DNA from: Phyllobacterium zundukense
GTDB taxonomy: Bacteria > Pseudomonadota > Alphaproteobacteria > Rhizobiales > Rhizobiaceae
Assembly: GCF_025452195.1 (NCBI RefSeq)
Contig: NZ_CP104969.1
Coordinates: forward strand, 266,001-330,000
Direction of reading: 5' to 3'
Length of the DNA: 64,000 bases
Shown in pieces: positions 1-8,155 of the stretch; position 1 is the stretch's first letter, and each line of letters opens with the position of its first letter. Below the pieces are notes generated by a model. That model did no database searches and was not told the DNA's origin. It saw nothing but the letters and a program-made list of their open reading frames with translations. The translations under genes were made by a program, and so were the position numbers.

Positions 1-387
<387 letters not shown>

Positions 388-399
388 TCCGTGGATTTC

Positions 400-426
400 G
401 CCCTCGGCCATTTATATGTCCGAGGG
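400..426. terminator. Possible convergent terminator hairpin
   Basis: A 7-bp stem (CCCTCGG at 401-407 with CCGAGGG at 420-426) with a 12-nt loop lies between the stops of two convergent genes. There is no strong T-run on either side, so the call is weak. Confidence 0.3.
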
Positions 427-440
427 GCAATCATTTACGA

Positions 441-1391
441 TCAGGTCTGCGCCTTCGGCTCCTGGCCGTTGAAGAACTTCCAAAACGCGTCATAGACTAG
501 ATCGGGACGTTGTTCGGCCGGATAATGACCGGTTGGCATCGCCCAGCCTCGCATGTCGGGAGCCCAGGGCCGCCATGCCTCGAGTGGAGCGAAATGACGC
601 CCACAATGGCTATTGGAACCCCACAGAACCAGCACCGGACAGTTGATCGTGCGCTTGCCGAAGTCTGCCGTATCCATGGCGAGATCGACGCTGACGGTTG
701 CCCGGTAGTCTTCACATACCGCATGGATCTGCTCAGGCGTGGTACAGCGCTTGTACTCAGCCATCGCTTCCGGGCTGAATATCTCAAGGCCGACGCCTTT
801 CTTGTTGAGTTTGTAGTCGATGTAGTAGTCAAGGTCAGCTGTCAGCAGCTTTTCAGGAAATGGTGCCTTCTGTGCCATGAAAAACCAATGATAGGCCTCG
901 AGACCCCAGCCAAGAGTAACGTTGGTAAGGGCATGATATGTCGGCACGATATCAAGCGAAGCCAGCCGCTCGACGCGATCGGGAAAATCAAGCGCCATGC
1001 GGAAAGCAGCGCGCGCACCGCGATCATGCCCGGCAACCTGAAACTTCTCGAAGCCAAAATGCGACATGACTTCGGCGTTGTCCTGCGCCATGGCACGGAA
1101 CGAATAGGCAGAATGATCGTCTCCTCCATCAGGCTTCGAACTGTCGCCATAGCCGCGCAGATCCGGGGCAACAACAGTAAAACTTTTGGCGAGCGCCGGC
1201 GAGATCCTATGCCAGCTTACATGGGTCAGCGGATTACCATGCAACAACAGAAGCGGCGGCCCCTCACCGCCGATCGCTACATTGATCTCGGCGCCCGAAG
1301 TTCGTATCCGCTCATAGCGGAAACCGTGCATCAGCTTTCCCTTTTCTTCAAAGAATGGGCGCATCTCGGACATCGACTCTGTCAGCGACAT
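441..1391 (-). CDS. Alpha/beta hydrolase, fluoroacetate/haloacetate dehalogenase-like
   Basis: A 316-residue alpha/beta-hydrolase. The residues known from fluoroacetate dehalogenases are all in place: oxyanion motif HGNP (51-54), nucleophile elbow GHDRGAR with D123, carboxylate-binding R124 and R127, halide-site H168-W169 (YHWFFMAQ) and Y229 (CEDYRA), and the general-base histidine H289 (GHYPAEQRP). The D-R-x-x-R arrangement separates this family from ordinary esterases. Such enzymes hydrolyse haloacetates to glycolate in the cytoplasm, although many genomic relatives act on unknown substrates. AAGGAG stands about 7 nt before the ATG. It is divergent from the dehydrogenase operon at 1559 and shares its operator region, so it probably belongs to the same regulon. 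Confidence 0.85.
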   Translation of the reverse strand: MSLTESMSEMRPFFEEKGKLMHGFRYERIRTSGAEINVAIGGEGPPLLLLHGNPLTHVSWHRISPALAKSFTVVAPDLRGYGDSSKPDGGDDHSAYSFRAMAQDNAEVMSHFGFEKFQVAGHDRGARAAFRMALDFPDRVERLASLDIVPTYHALTNVTLGWGLEAYHWFFMAQKAPFPEKLLTADLDYYIDYKLNKKGVGLEIFSPEAMAEYKRCTTPEQIHAVCEDYRATVSVDLAMDTADFGKRTINCPVLVLWGSNSHCGRHFAPLEAWRPWAPDMRGWAMPTGHYPAEQRPDLVYDAFWKFFNGQEPKAQT

Positions 1392-1459
1392 CGCATTTCT
1401 CCTTCTCGCTTGCTATCAATTCGGCAGGGATATCCTGGAGATCACGTCATGCCCATTTC

Positions 1460-1490
1460 TGTAAATTGTCAACAATTTATAATTGACAAT
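1460..1490. promoter_or_regulatory. Inverted-repeat operator in a divergent promoter (GntR-like)
   Basis: The region between the hydrolase gene and the dehydrogenase operon holds ATTGTCAA (1465-1472) and its inverse TTGACAAT (1483-1490), separated by 10 bp. The 17-mer TGTAAATTGTCAACAAT (1460-1476) recurs exactly at 12695-12711, before the TTT/MmgE operon. The TTGT..ACAA core resembles operators of FadR/FCD-type GntR repressors, which is inference; no such regulator gene lies in the window. Confidence 0.75.
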
Positions 1491-1558
1491 CGCGAAAAAA
1501 ATCGGCATCCGAGTATATGGATGCGGATTTTCGTCACCCGCCCTCAAGGAGCCACTCA

Positions 1559-2635
1559 ATGAAGACGTACGCGATAGCAGCCATTCCCGGTGATGGTATC
1601 GGCAAGGAAGTCGTTGCCGCCGGTCTCCGTGTTCTTGAGGCGTGCGCAAAGCGGGATGGAAATTTCGGTTTCGACGTTAAGGGCTTCCCTTGGGGATCGG
1701 ATTTCTACAAGGCGAATGGCGTCCTGATGCCCGAGGGTGGCATTGATGAATTGAAAGCCTTCGACGCTATCTATTTCGGTGCGGTGGGTGCGCCAGACGT
1801 TCCTGATCACTTGACGCTATGGGGTCTGCGCCTCGCCATTTGCCAGCCTTTCGATCAATACGCCAATGTTCGTCCGACCCGCATTCTGCCGGGTATCGAA
1901 AGCCCGCTTCGGGGTGTTACCGCCGAAGATCTCGATTGGGTCATCGTCCGCGAGAATTCCGAGGGGGAATATGCCGGCCAAGGTGGCCGCTCGCACCGGG
2001 GCCTGCCGGAAGAGGTGGCGACGGAAGTCTCGATCTTCACGCGCGCCGGCGTGTCCCGCATCATGCGCTTTGCTTTCCAGCTGGCGCAATCGCGGCCGCG
2101 CAAGCTCCTGACCGTCGTCACCAAATCGAACGCCCAGCGCCATGGCATGGTATTGTGGGATGAGATCGCCAGAGAGGTGGCGAGTGATTTTCCCGATGTT
2201 ACCTGGGACAAGATGCTGGTCGACGCGATGACCGTACGCATGACGCTCAATCCGCGATCGCTCGATACCATCGTCGCAACAAATCTTCATGCCGATATTC
2301 TCTCTGACCTGGCTGCCGCGCTCGCCGGATCGATCGGCATTGCGCCAACCGCTAACCTCAATCCCGAGGGGCACTTTCCATCCATGTTCGAGCCGATCCA
2401 CGGCTCTGCCTTCGATATCACTGGCAAAGGCATCGCCAACCCGGTGGGGACGTTCTGGTCGGCAGTGATGATGCTGGAACACCTCGGGGAACCCACGGCC
2501 GCGGCAAGGCTCATGCGCGCCATCGAACGGGTCACCGCTGACCCCACACTTCACACACCGGACCTTCGCGGCAATGCCACGACGGACATGGTCACCGACG
2601 CGGTCTGTGCAGCCATCCTCGGCGACAACGAATAG
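1559..2635 (+). CDS. Tartrate/D-malate dehydrogenase family protein
   Basis: A 358-residue NAD-dependent oxidative decarboxylase of the isopropylmalate/isocitrate dehydrogenase superfamily. Visible motifs: N-terminal IPGDGIGKEVV, substrate loop segment LRLAICQPFDQYANVRP, VRENSEGEYAGQGG, TKSNAQRHGMVLWDE, metal-binding NLHADILSDLAA and NAD-binding GSAFDITGKGIANP. Family members act on D-malate or L/meso-tartrate. I place the start at ATG 1559, with AAGGAG 7 nt upstream; a longer in-frame start at 1517 would run into the operator region. It is followed after 12 bp by a paralogue at 2648, so the two are probably co-transcribed and may act on different stereoisomers or form a mixed oligomer. Confidence 0.88.
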   Translation: MKTYAIAAIPGDGIGKEVVAAGLRVLEACAKRDGNFGFDVKGFPWGSDFYKANGVLMPEGGIDELKAFDAIYFGAVGAPDVPDHLTLWGLRLAICQPFDQYANVRPTRILPGIESPLRGVTAEDLDWVIVRENSEGEYAGQGGRSHRGLPEEVATEVSIFTRAGVSRIMRFAFQLAQSRPRKLLTVVTKSNAQRHGMVLWDEIAREVASDFPDVTWDKMLVDAMTVRMTLNPRSLDTIVATNLHADILSDLAAALAGSIGIAPTANLNPEGHFPSMFEPIHGSAFDITGKGIANPVGTFWSAVMMLEHLGEPTAAARLMRAIERVTADPTLHTPDLRGNATTDMVTDAVCAAILGDNE

Positions 2636-2647
2636 GAAGGAAACAAG

Positions 2648-3751
2648 ATGCCAGCCAACAGCCTCAAGATTGCGGTGATTGCCGGCGACGGCATCGGAAA
2701 AGAGGTAGTCCCTGAAGGGCTGCGTGTTCTCGAAACGGCGGCGGCCGAATTCGACCTCGATTTGAAGTTCGACACGTTCGACTTTGCCTCATGCGACTAT
2801 TACGCGAAGCACGGCCGCATGATGCCCGAGGACTGGAAAGCGCAGATCGGCGGCCATGACGCGATCTTTTTCGGCGCCGTTGGCTGGCCGGAGACCGTTC
2901 CGGATCATATCTCTCTGTGGGGCTCGCTCCTGCAATTCCGGCGCGAATTCGACCAATATGTGAACCTGCGTCCCGTGCGACTTATGCCAGGGGTGCCGTC
3001 ACCCTTGGCAGGCCGCAAGCCGGGCGATATCGATTTCTTTGTCGTCCGCGAGAACACCGAGGGCGAATACTCTTCGATTGGTGGCAAGATGTATCCCGGA
3101 ACGGAGCGGGAGATCGTCATTCAGGAGACGGTGATGAGCCGCACAGGCGTCGACCGCATTCTCCGTTTCGCCTTCGAACTTGCCCAGAGTCGCGGCAAGA
3201 AACACCTGACGTCGGCGACAAAATCCAACGGGATTTCCATCACCATGCCTTATTGGGATGAGCGGGTAGAAGAGATGGCAAAGTCCTACGCCGACGTGCG
3301 CTGGGACAAGTATCACATCGATATTCTTTGCGCGCACTTCGTACTCAACCCCGATCGTTTCGACGTCGTCGTGGCATCCAACCTTTTCGGCGATATCCTC
3401 TCGGACCTTGGCCCTGCCTGCACGGGAACCATCGGCATCGCGCCTTCCGGCAACATTAACCCGGAGCGCAATTTTCCGTCGCTGTTCGAGCCGGTTCATG
3501 GTTCGGCACCGGATATCGCCGGCAAGGGCATCGCCAACCCGATCGGGCAAATCTGGGCGGGAGCCATGATGCTGGAACATCTTGGCCACCCGCAGGCGGC
3601 AGCAGCTATCATAGACGCAATCGAGGCCGTCCTCGCCGATCCCTCTTCACGGACCGGCGATCTAGGCGGCACCGCGAACACGATCACCTGCGGAAGAGCG
3701 GTCGCCGAAGCGCTTTCATCGTCCAATTCAAGCGCGTCGAGGGCATCATGA
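2648..3751 (+). CDS. ttuC: Tartrate dehydrogenase/decarboxylase family protein (TtuC-like)
   Basis: A 367-residue protein of the TtuC/DmlA group. IAGDGIGKEVVPEGLRVLE at the N-terminus, DHISLWGSLLQFRREFDQY, VVRENTEGEYSSIGG, TKSNGISITMPYWDE, the metal-binding SNLFGDILSDLGPA and [14 protein letters not shown] are the family signatures. TtuC oxidises tartrate to oxaloglycolate and can decarboxylate it to D-glycerate; it also uses D-malate. GGAAGG lies just before ATG 2648. The stop overlaps the start of the PdxA2-like gene by 4 nt (ATGA), so translation is coupled. The substrate assignment within the family is by resemblance only. Confidence 0.88.
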   Translation: MPANSLKIAVIAGDGIGKEVVPEGLRVLETAAAEFDLDLKFDTFDFASCDYYAKHGRMMPEDWKAQIGGHDAIFFGAVGWPETVPDHISLWGSLLQFRREFDQYVNLRPVRLMPGVPSPLAGRKPGDIDFFVVRENTEGEYSSIGGKMYPGTEREIVIQETVMSRTGVDRILRFAFELAQSRGKKHLTSATKSNGISITMPYWDERVEEMAKSYADVRWDKYHIDILCAHFVLNPDRFDVVVASNLFGDILSDLGPACTGTIGIAPSGNINPERNFPSLFEPVHGSAPDIAGKGIANPIGQIWAGAMMLEHLGHPQAAAAIIDAIEAVLADPSSRTGDLGGTANTITCGRAVAEALSSSNSSASRAS

Positions 3752-4770
3752 GTACAGAACTGCCCATCATTGCCCTGACACCCGGCGACTGCACCGGGAT
3801 TGGTCCGGAGCAAACCGCGCGGATTTTGCACGACGGGCGGATGTCGGGCACCGCCCGCATTGTCGTGGTTGGCGATGCCCGGGTGATAGATCTCGGGATG
3901 CGCCAGGCAAGCGTATCATTCTCCCATAAGCGCTATACGTCCCCTGCCGCGATTGACTGGTCCGATGGCACTGTGCCGATCATCGATCTCGCCAATACCG
4001 ATCCAGCGCTCTATGCACCCGGGGTCGGCAGCGCGGAATCCGGTCGCGTAACTGGTGAGACATTGTCCCGGGCAATCGATTTCGCCAAGGCTGGTGAAGT
4101 CGACGCGGTTTCCTTCGCACCGCTTAACAAACGCGCCATGTATGATGGCGGATGGAAATTCCCCGACGAGCACAAGATGTTCGCCCATCTGCTTGGCCAC
4201 AAGGGCTATTTCAGCGAGATGAATGTGCTCGACAATCAATGGATGTCGCGTGTCACATCGCACGTTTCGCTCAGACAGGCCGTCGAGCAGATCAACGGCC
4301 CGGCAATCGAAGATGCAATTGTTCTGGCGACGACGATGATGAAGAAGGCCGGGATCGAGTCTCCACGGCTTGCCGTTGCCGCGCTCAATCCACACAGTGG
4401 CGAAGGCGGTCTGTTCGGAACCGAGGAAATCGAGATCATTCGCCCGGCTGTCCAAGCCATGGCGGCGAAGGGCATCAACTGCGAGGGTCCCTTCCCGTCC
4501 GACACGGTCTATCTCAAGGCTTTCGCCGGAGATTATGACGGCGTTCTTTCCATGTATCACGACCAGGGCCAGATCGCGACGAAGATGCGCGGATTCAATC
4601 GGGGCGTGACGGTGACCGCGGGTCTCGATACCGTTTTCACAACGCCCGCGCACGGGACAGCGTTTGATATCGTCGGCAAAGGCGTGGCTGATACCGGGGC
4701 GTTTGAAAACGCGATCAGCCTGGCAAGCAGGCTGGTCCAGTTCAAACGGCTCAAGGCGTTACAGGCTTGA
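3748..4770 (+). CDS. pdxA2: PdxA2-like 4-hydroxythreonine-4-phosphate dehydrogenase family protein
   Basis: A 340-residue PdxA-fold NAD-dependent dehydrogenase. The three metal-ligand histidines of the family are present: H172 (VTSHVS), H216 (LNPHSGEGG) and H271 (MYHDQGQ); the N-terminus has the usual LTPGDCTGIGPE. PdxA proteins oxidise and decarboxylate a phosphorylated hydroxy acid. Copies outside pyridoxine synthesis (PdxA2) act on 4-phospho-erythronate or -threonate and usually sit beside a DUF1537 kinase. No such kinase is in this window, so it may lie upstream, or the enzyme may work with the two tartrate-type dehydrogenases it is translationally coupled to. Its 3' end overlaps the convergent chrA-like gene by 12 bp. 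Confidence 0.88.
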   Translation: MSTELPIIALTPGDCTGIGPEQTARILHDGRMSGTARIVVVGDARVIDLGMRQASVSFSHKRYTSPAAIDWSDGTVPIIDLANTDPALYAPGVGSAESGRVTGETLSRAIDFAKAGEVDAVSFAPLNKRAMYDGGWKFPDEHKMFAHLLGHKGYFSEMNVLDNQWMSRVTSHVSLRQAVEQINGPAIEDAIVLATTMMKKAGIESPRLAVAALNPHSGEGGLFGTEEIEIIRPAVQAMAAKGINCEGPFPSDTVYLKAFAGDYDGVLSMYHDQGQIATKMRGFNRGVTVTAGLDTVFTTPAHGTAFDIVGKGVADTGAFENAISLASRLVQFKRLKALQA

Positions 4771-5313
4771 AACCCAGGTACTCAATGTCGATGCCAACAT
4801 AGCGCCAAGGCCGCCAAGCGCCAGCACACCCAAGACCGGAAACCTTGGCGCAAAATAGAGAATTACCCCAGAAAGGCCGGCGATTACAAAAGCTGTGACC
4901 CCTCCATCTGCCAGCCGGAACAATGACAACACGCCGGCGATGATCAGACCGATACCGACCGGCGCTAGACCCTCCCGCATGGCGCGATGCCATTTCTTGT
5001 CGCGATGGTGGTTCGTCAGCTTGAAGACGGAATAGCATAGCAGCGATGAGGGAACGAAGAGGGCGAGCGTGGCGACGAACGCGCCGAGCCAGCCAGCGAC
5101 CTTCCAGCCAATCACTGTAGCAAGCATCATTCCAGGCCCGGGAGCGGCGCGTGACACTGCGAAGAGGTCGAGGAATTCGCGAGAATTCACCCAGGCATGA
5201 ACAGCGACAGTTTCATGCTGGATACCCGCGACAATCGCTGCGCCGCCGCCGATCGAGGTGAGCGAAAAAGGGATGAACACCAGGGCGATTGCGACGAGGG
5301 TATCGAAACGCAC
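4759..5313 (-). CDS. chrA: Chromate transporter, second half-domain protein (CHR family)
   Basis: A 184-residue membrane protein with one CHR domain: five or six hydrophobic segments, the SLTSIGGGAAIVAG glycine motif and the AVSRAAPGPGMMLATVIGW signature. Short-chain CHR proteins come as pairs and work together as a chromate/sulfate-type transporter. The start chosen is GTG at 5313, one base after the TGA of the upstream partner gene (TGA-A-GTG); an ATG at 5400 would overlap the partner by 86 bp and adds a non-hydrophobic tail. Whether chromate is the true substrate is not shown; neither chrB regulator nor other metal genes are adjacent. Confidence 0.8.
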   Translation of the reverse strand: MRFDTLVAIALVFIPFSLTSIGGGAAIVAGIQHETVAVHAWVNSREFLDLFAVSRAAPGPGMMLATVIGWKVAGWLGAFVATLALFVPSSLLCYSVFKLTNHHRDKKWHRAMREGLAPVGIGLIIAGVLSLFRLADGGVTAFVIAGLSGVILYFAPRFPVLGVLALGGLGAMLASTLSTWVSSL

Positions 5314-5314
5314 T

Positions 5315-5875
5315 TCAGATTCTCCGCCAGGCCAGAGCGACGCTGACCGGGGCGATGACGCAGGCAACAGGGATGAGGGGAAAGCGGAAAATCCCGACAA
5401 GTATCGCCGTCACCGCAATGGTAATGATGGAAGGAGGAAATCGCATCGCCCTGCGAACACCATGGACGCACATGATGATGAGGAGGCCCATTGCAGCAAA
5501 GGCCACACCGTCCGAAATCACCGGCAGCAAGGGATAGCCGGCAAGGGCATCGAACAACTGGCAAAGACCGACGACCGCAAAAAACGGACCGACGAGAAAC
5601 CCGATAACGCAGGTCAAGGCACCGACAGGTCCGCGCAGCTGCTCACCCATACAGATGACCAGATTGACCACATTCGCACCGGGCAGCATTTGCGAGATCG
5701 CCAGACTGCTCGAGAAATCCTCTTCGTCGATCCAGCGCTTGCCGAGAACGAACTCCCTGTAGAGCCAGCCGCTGAGGCCTCCACCGAAACTCAAGATACC
5801 GATCTTGAAACAGAGGAGAAAGAGAGAACGAAGGCGTGGTGTTTCTAGCGGAGAGGCAGGGACTGGAGAAGTCAA
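5315..5875 (-). CDS. chrA: Chromate transporter, first half-domain protein (CHR family)
   Basis: A 186-residue CHR-domain membrane protein: FKIGILSFGGGLSGWLYREF is the N-terminal family signature, then SLAISQMLPGANVVNLVICMG and several transmembrane helices. It is the N-terminal-type partner of the half-domain protein encoded 1 bp downstream; the two together equal one full-length ChrA. The only in-frame start found is TTG at 5875, without a clear ribosome binding site, so the start is uncertain. The pair converges on the pdxA2-like gene. The 148 bp upstream (5876-6023) shows no recognisable element. Confidence 0.78.
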   Translation of the reverse strand: MTSPVPASPLETPRLRSLFLLCFKIGILSFGGGLSGWLYREFVLGKRWIDEEDFSSSLAISQMLPGANVVNLVICMGEQLRGPVGALTCVIGFLVGPFFAVVGLCQLFDALAGYPLLPVISDGVAFAAMGLLIIMCVHGVRRAMRFPPSIITIAVTAILVGIFRFPLIPVACVIAPVSVALAWRRI

Positions 5876-6023
5876 GGGCTGTGTCCGTTGCTTGGCTGAA
5901 CGACTCTAACTTGATACGCGCTAGGAATTTGCTCTGGTCCCCTCTTGGGTCTCCCGCTGGCGTTAGTCAACCGGCAATTTCACGTGTTCAGCACATATTG
6001 TCGTGACCATTCCACGCTGCGCT

Positions 6024-6788
6024 TCAGGGCAGGAAAGCTCCTCCGTTCACATGCATTGTTTGTCCCGTTATGAAGCGGCCTGCCGGGCCGGCAAGATAGA
6101 GCACCGCAGCCGCAACTTCTTCCGGCGTTCCACGCCGGCCGACCAGTGTCCGCGTCGTATTGTGGTGCGCCGGCTCGCCTCCGGATGAGGTATGGGCGCG
6201 ATTTGTATCGATCATTCCGGGCGAGACCAGGTTCACAGTGACGCCGCGCGGACCAAGCTCGTGCGCCAAGGCCTTGGTGAATCCATCGAGCCCGGCCTTG
6301 GCCGAAATGACATGGGCGCGGTTCATCGCCCCGGTATAGGCGGTGAGACCACCGATATTGACGATTGCTCCCCTCTCGCCTGCGATTAGATGGGGGATTG
6401 CCGCGCGGCTCATCAGAAACGCTCCATCCAGCGTCACACCCATGACTTCGCGCCAATCGGCGAAGGACAGCTTCTCGACTGGAGCCTCCCTCCGGATAGC
6501 TGCGTTGTTGACGAGAAGATCGAGACCGCCGAGGGCGTCCACCGCCTGTCCGACGAGCCGCGCCGCATCAGCCTCTTGTGCCACGTCACCGAGAAGTACA
6601 ATTGCCCGGCTACCGTGTGCTTCGACTTCGCGCGCTACGGATTCAGCCGCTGCTTGATCCGACCTTGCAACAATGGCGATCGAAGCGCCTGCTTCGGCTA
6701 GCGCAAGCGCGATAGCGCGTCCGATATTGCGCGATGCACCCGTTACCAGTGCGACACGGCCCTTGAGTTCATGATTGTCCTTGCTCAT
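6024..6788 (-). CDS. Divergent SDR family protein lacking the catalytic Ser/Tyr
   Basis: A 254-residue classical short-chain dehydrogenase fold: cofactor motif TGASRNIG (17-24), LLVNNAAI (91-98) and C-terminal ITGQTMHVNGG. The active-site YxxxK is altered: K164 is kept (HVISAKAG), but position 160 is Val instead of Tyr, and position 147, where the catalytic Ser normally sits, is Gly (NIGGLT). I recall related rhizobial/Burkholderia SDRs with the same RAHV..AK pattern, so this may be a subfamily trait and not decay. It is the last gene of the MmgE-TTT operon and overlaps the preceding gene by 4 nt. It might act with a different base, isomerise, or bind a ligand without redox chemistry. Confidence 0.85.
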   Translation of the reverse strand: MSKDNHELKGRVALVTGASRNIGRAIALALAEAGASIAIVARSDQAAAESVAREVEAHGSRAIVLLGDVAQEADAARLVGQAVDALGGLDLLVNNAAIRREAPVEKLSFADWREVMGVTLDGAFLMSRAAIPHLIAGERGAIVNIGGLTAYTGAMNRAHVISAKAGLDGFTKALAHELGPRGVTVNLVSPGMIDTNRAHTSSGGEPAHHNTTRTLVGRRGTPEEVAAAVLYLAGPAGRFITGQTMHVNGGAFLP

Positions 6789-8155
6789 GCCCGCGCCGCC
6801 TCCAAACCGACTTTGCCGCCCTCTGCTATCTGATTGAGCGAACTGCGCAATGCTGCGATCTTGCCGCTGTCAAAGCCGCCGAAACGCAAATTGGCCTCGA
6901 ACTTGGCAGCCAGTTCGGCATCCGGCAATGGTTCCTGTGCGCCACCGCGCATATATGGCTGCCTGAATTCGTGCACGGTTCCATCCTTCAGGGTTGCCTT
7001 GAGGTGGCCGGTGAAGTTTTTGGGATAAGGATCGTTAGGATCGATCTCGTAGGAGATCTTCGCGGCAAGTGCCAGCACCTTTGGGTCCTTGACGCGTTCA
7101 TCGGTAAACTGTCCGAGACCTGCCTCACCATCGAGAAAACCAACCGCCATACAGAATGGTGTCGAGAATTTGCCGGCATAGCCATTGGGCGGCCGATGCT
7201 TTTCAGCGAGTGGTTCCCATAGACGATGAACAGTGCCCTCGCCTACCTTGCAAGTGATGGAAACAATATCCCCTGGCAGCACGCCCGCGGCTGCCAGCTT
7301 TTTCGCACAATCGATAAATGGCTGTGTCATGGTTCCGCACGCGTAGGGTTTAAAAGCCAGCGTCTCCAGGATCCAGGTTTGGCCAAGTCCATCGAGCAGC
7401 GGTGCGAAATCTGGCGTCTTCGATGGAGCAAACGCCTTGTAGAACCCATGCGAACCGTCGAACACGGTAATCGGTCCGGTAAACCCGCCTTCTGCAAGAA
7501 GAGCGGCACGCAGTCCGGCCTGTGCCGCAGCCCCGGCATGCAGGCGCTTGGTGGAGCTTCCATCGGCGAGATATTCGATGATGCCGGACGCGAGACTGCC
7601 CGAAATGCCGAGTGCTCTGCCAATTGTTGCAGCATCGAGACCGAGCGCGGCGCCAACCGCGGCGGCAGCGGCGGGAGCACCAAATATCGCCGTGGGGTGG
7701 AAGCCGGCCTTGTGGGTCGCCTGCGGTGCAACAAGGCTCATCCGGCACATCAATTCGGAACCAACCGCAATGCCGCGCATCACCGCCGTGCCATCAAGAT
7801 TGCGTTTTTCGGCGATGGCCAGAACAGCCGAGACGATCACCGCGCCGGCGTGGATGGGTCCGCCTTCAAAAGTGTCGTCATAGTCCTCCCCGTGGGCGGC
7901 CGTGCCATTGACGAGCGCGGCATCGTAAAGCCCGAGGCCGCGATCATGACCATAAGCCGTGCACGACCCCTCATCCACTGCACTGGCAAGCGCGTCGCGG
8001 ACATAGTCCGTGTGTCTTGCGGCAATGGAAAGACCGATAATATCGAATATCAGGCGACGGCAGACATCAGCGACCGCAGATGGTGGCGCGGCCTCCTCGG
8101 CAAAGGCTGCTAGTTTAACCGCCACTGGCGTCGATGTCGGGACGGAATGGTTCAT
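6785..8155 (-). CDS. MmgE/PrpD family protein (2-methylcitrate dehydratase/epimerase superfamily)
   Basis: A 456-residue MmgE/PrpD protein. Family marks are NGTAAHGEDYDDTFEGGPIHAG, KAGFHPTAIFGAPAAAAA, the YLADGSSTKRLHAGAAAQAG segment and FKPYACGTMTQPFID. The family includes 2-methylcitrate dehydratase, cis-aconitate decarboxylase and iminodisuccinate epimerase, all acting on di- or tricarboxylates without a metal cluster. Here it is encoded between the TTT permease and an SDR, with 4-nt overlaps on both sides, so it very likely processes the imported acid. A second, only distantly similar family member (11203-12624) opens the same operon. The true reaction cannot be told from sequence. Confidence 0.85.
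   Translation of the reverse strand: MNHSVPTSTPVAVKLAAFAEEAAPPSAVADVCRRLIFDIIGLSIAARHTDYVRDALASAVDEGSCTAYGHDRGLGLYDAALVNGTAAHGEDYDDTFEGGPIHAGAVIVSAVLAIAEKRNLDGTAVMRGIAVGSELMCRMSLVAPQATHKAGFHPTAIFGAPAAAAAVGAALGLDAATIGRALGISGSLASGIIEYLADGSSTKRLHAGAAAQAGLRAALLAEGGFTGPITVFDGSHGFYKAFAPSKTPDFAPLLDGLGQTWILETLAFKPYACGTMTQPFIDCAKKLAAAGVLPGDIVSITCKVGEGTVHRLWEPLAEKHRPPNGYAGKFSTPFCMAVGFLDGEAGLGQFTDERVKDPKVLALAAKISYEIDPNDPYPKNFTGHLKATLKDGTVHEFRQPYMRGGAQEPLPDAELAAKFEANLRFGGFDSGKIAALRSSLNQIAEGGKVGLEAARA

Noticed and set aside
1483..1511. TTGACA at 1483 as a -35 box for the dehydrogenase operon
   Set aside because: No acceptable -10 box lies 16-18 bp downstream; the TTGACA is better explained as one operator arm.
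510..1562. A 350-residue open frame on the plus strand
   Set aside because: It is antisense to the dehalogenase-like gene and would run across the operator region into the dehydrogenase start.
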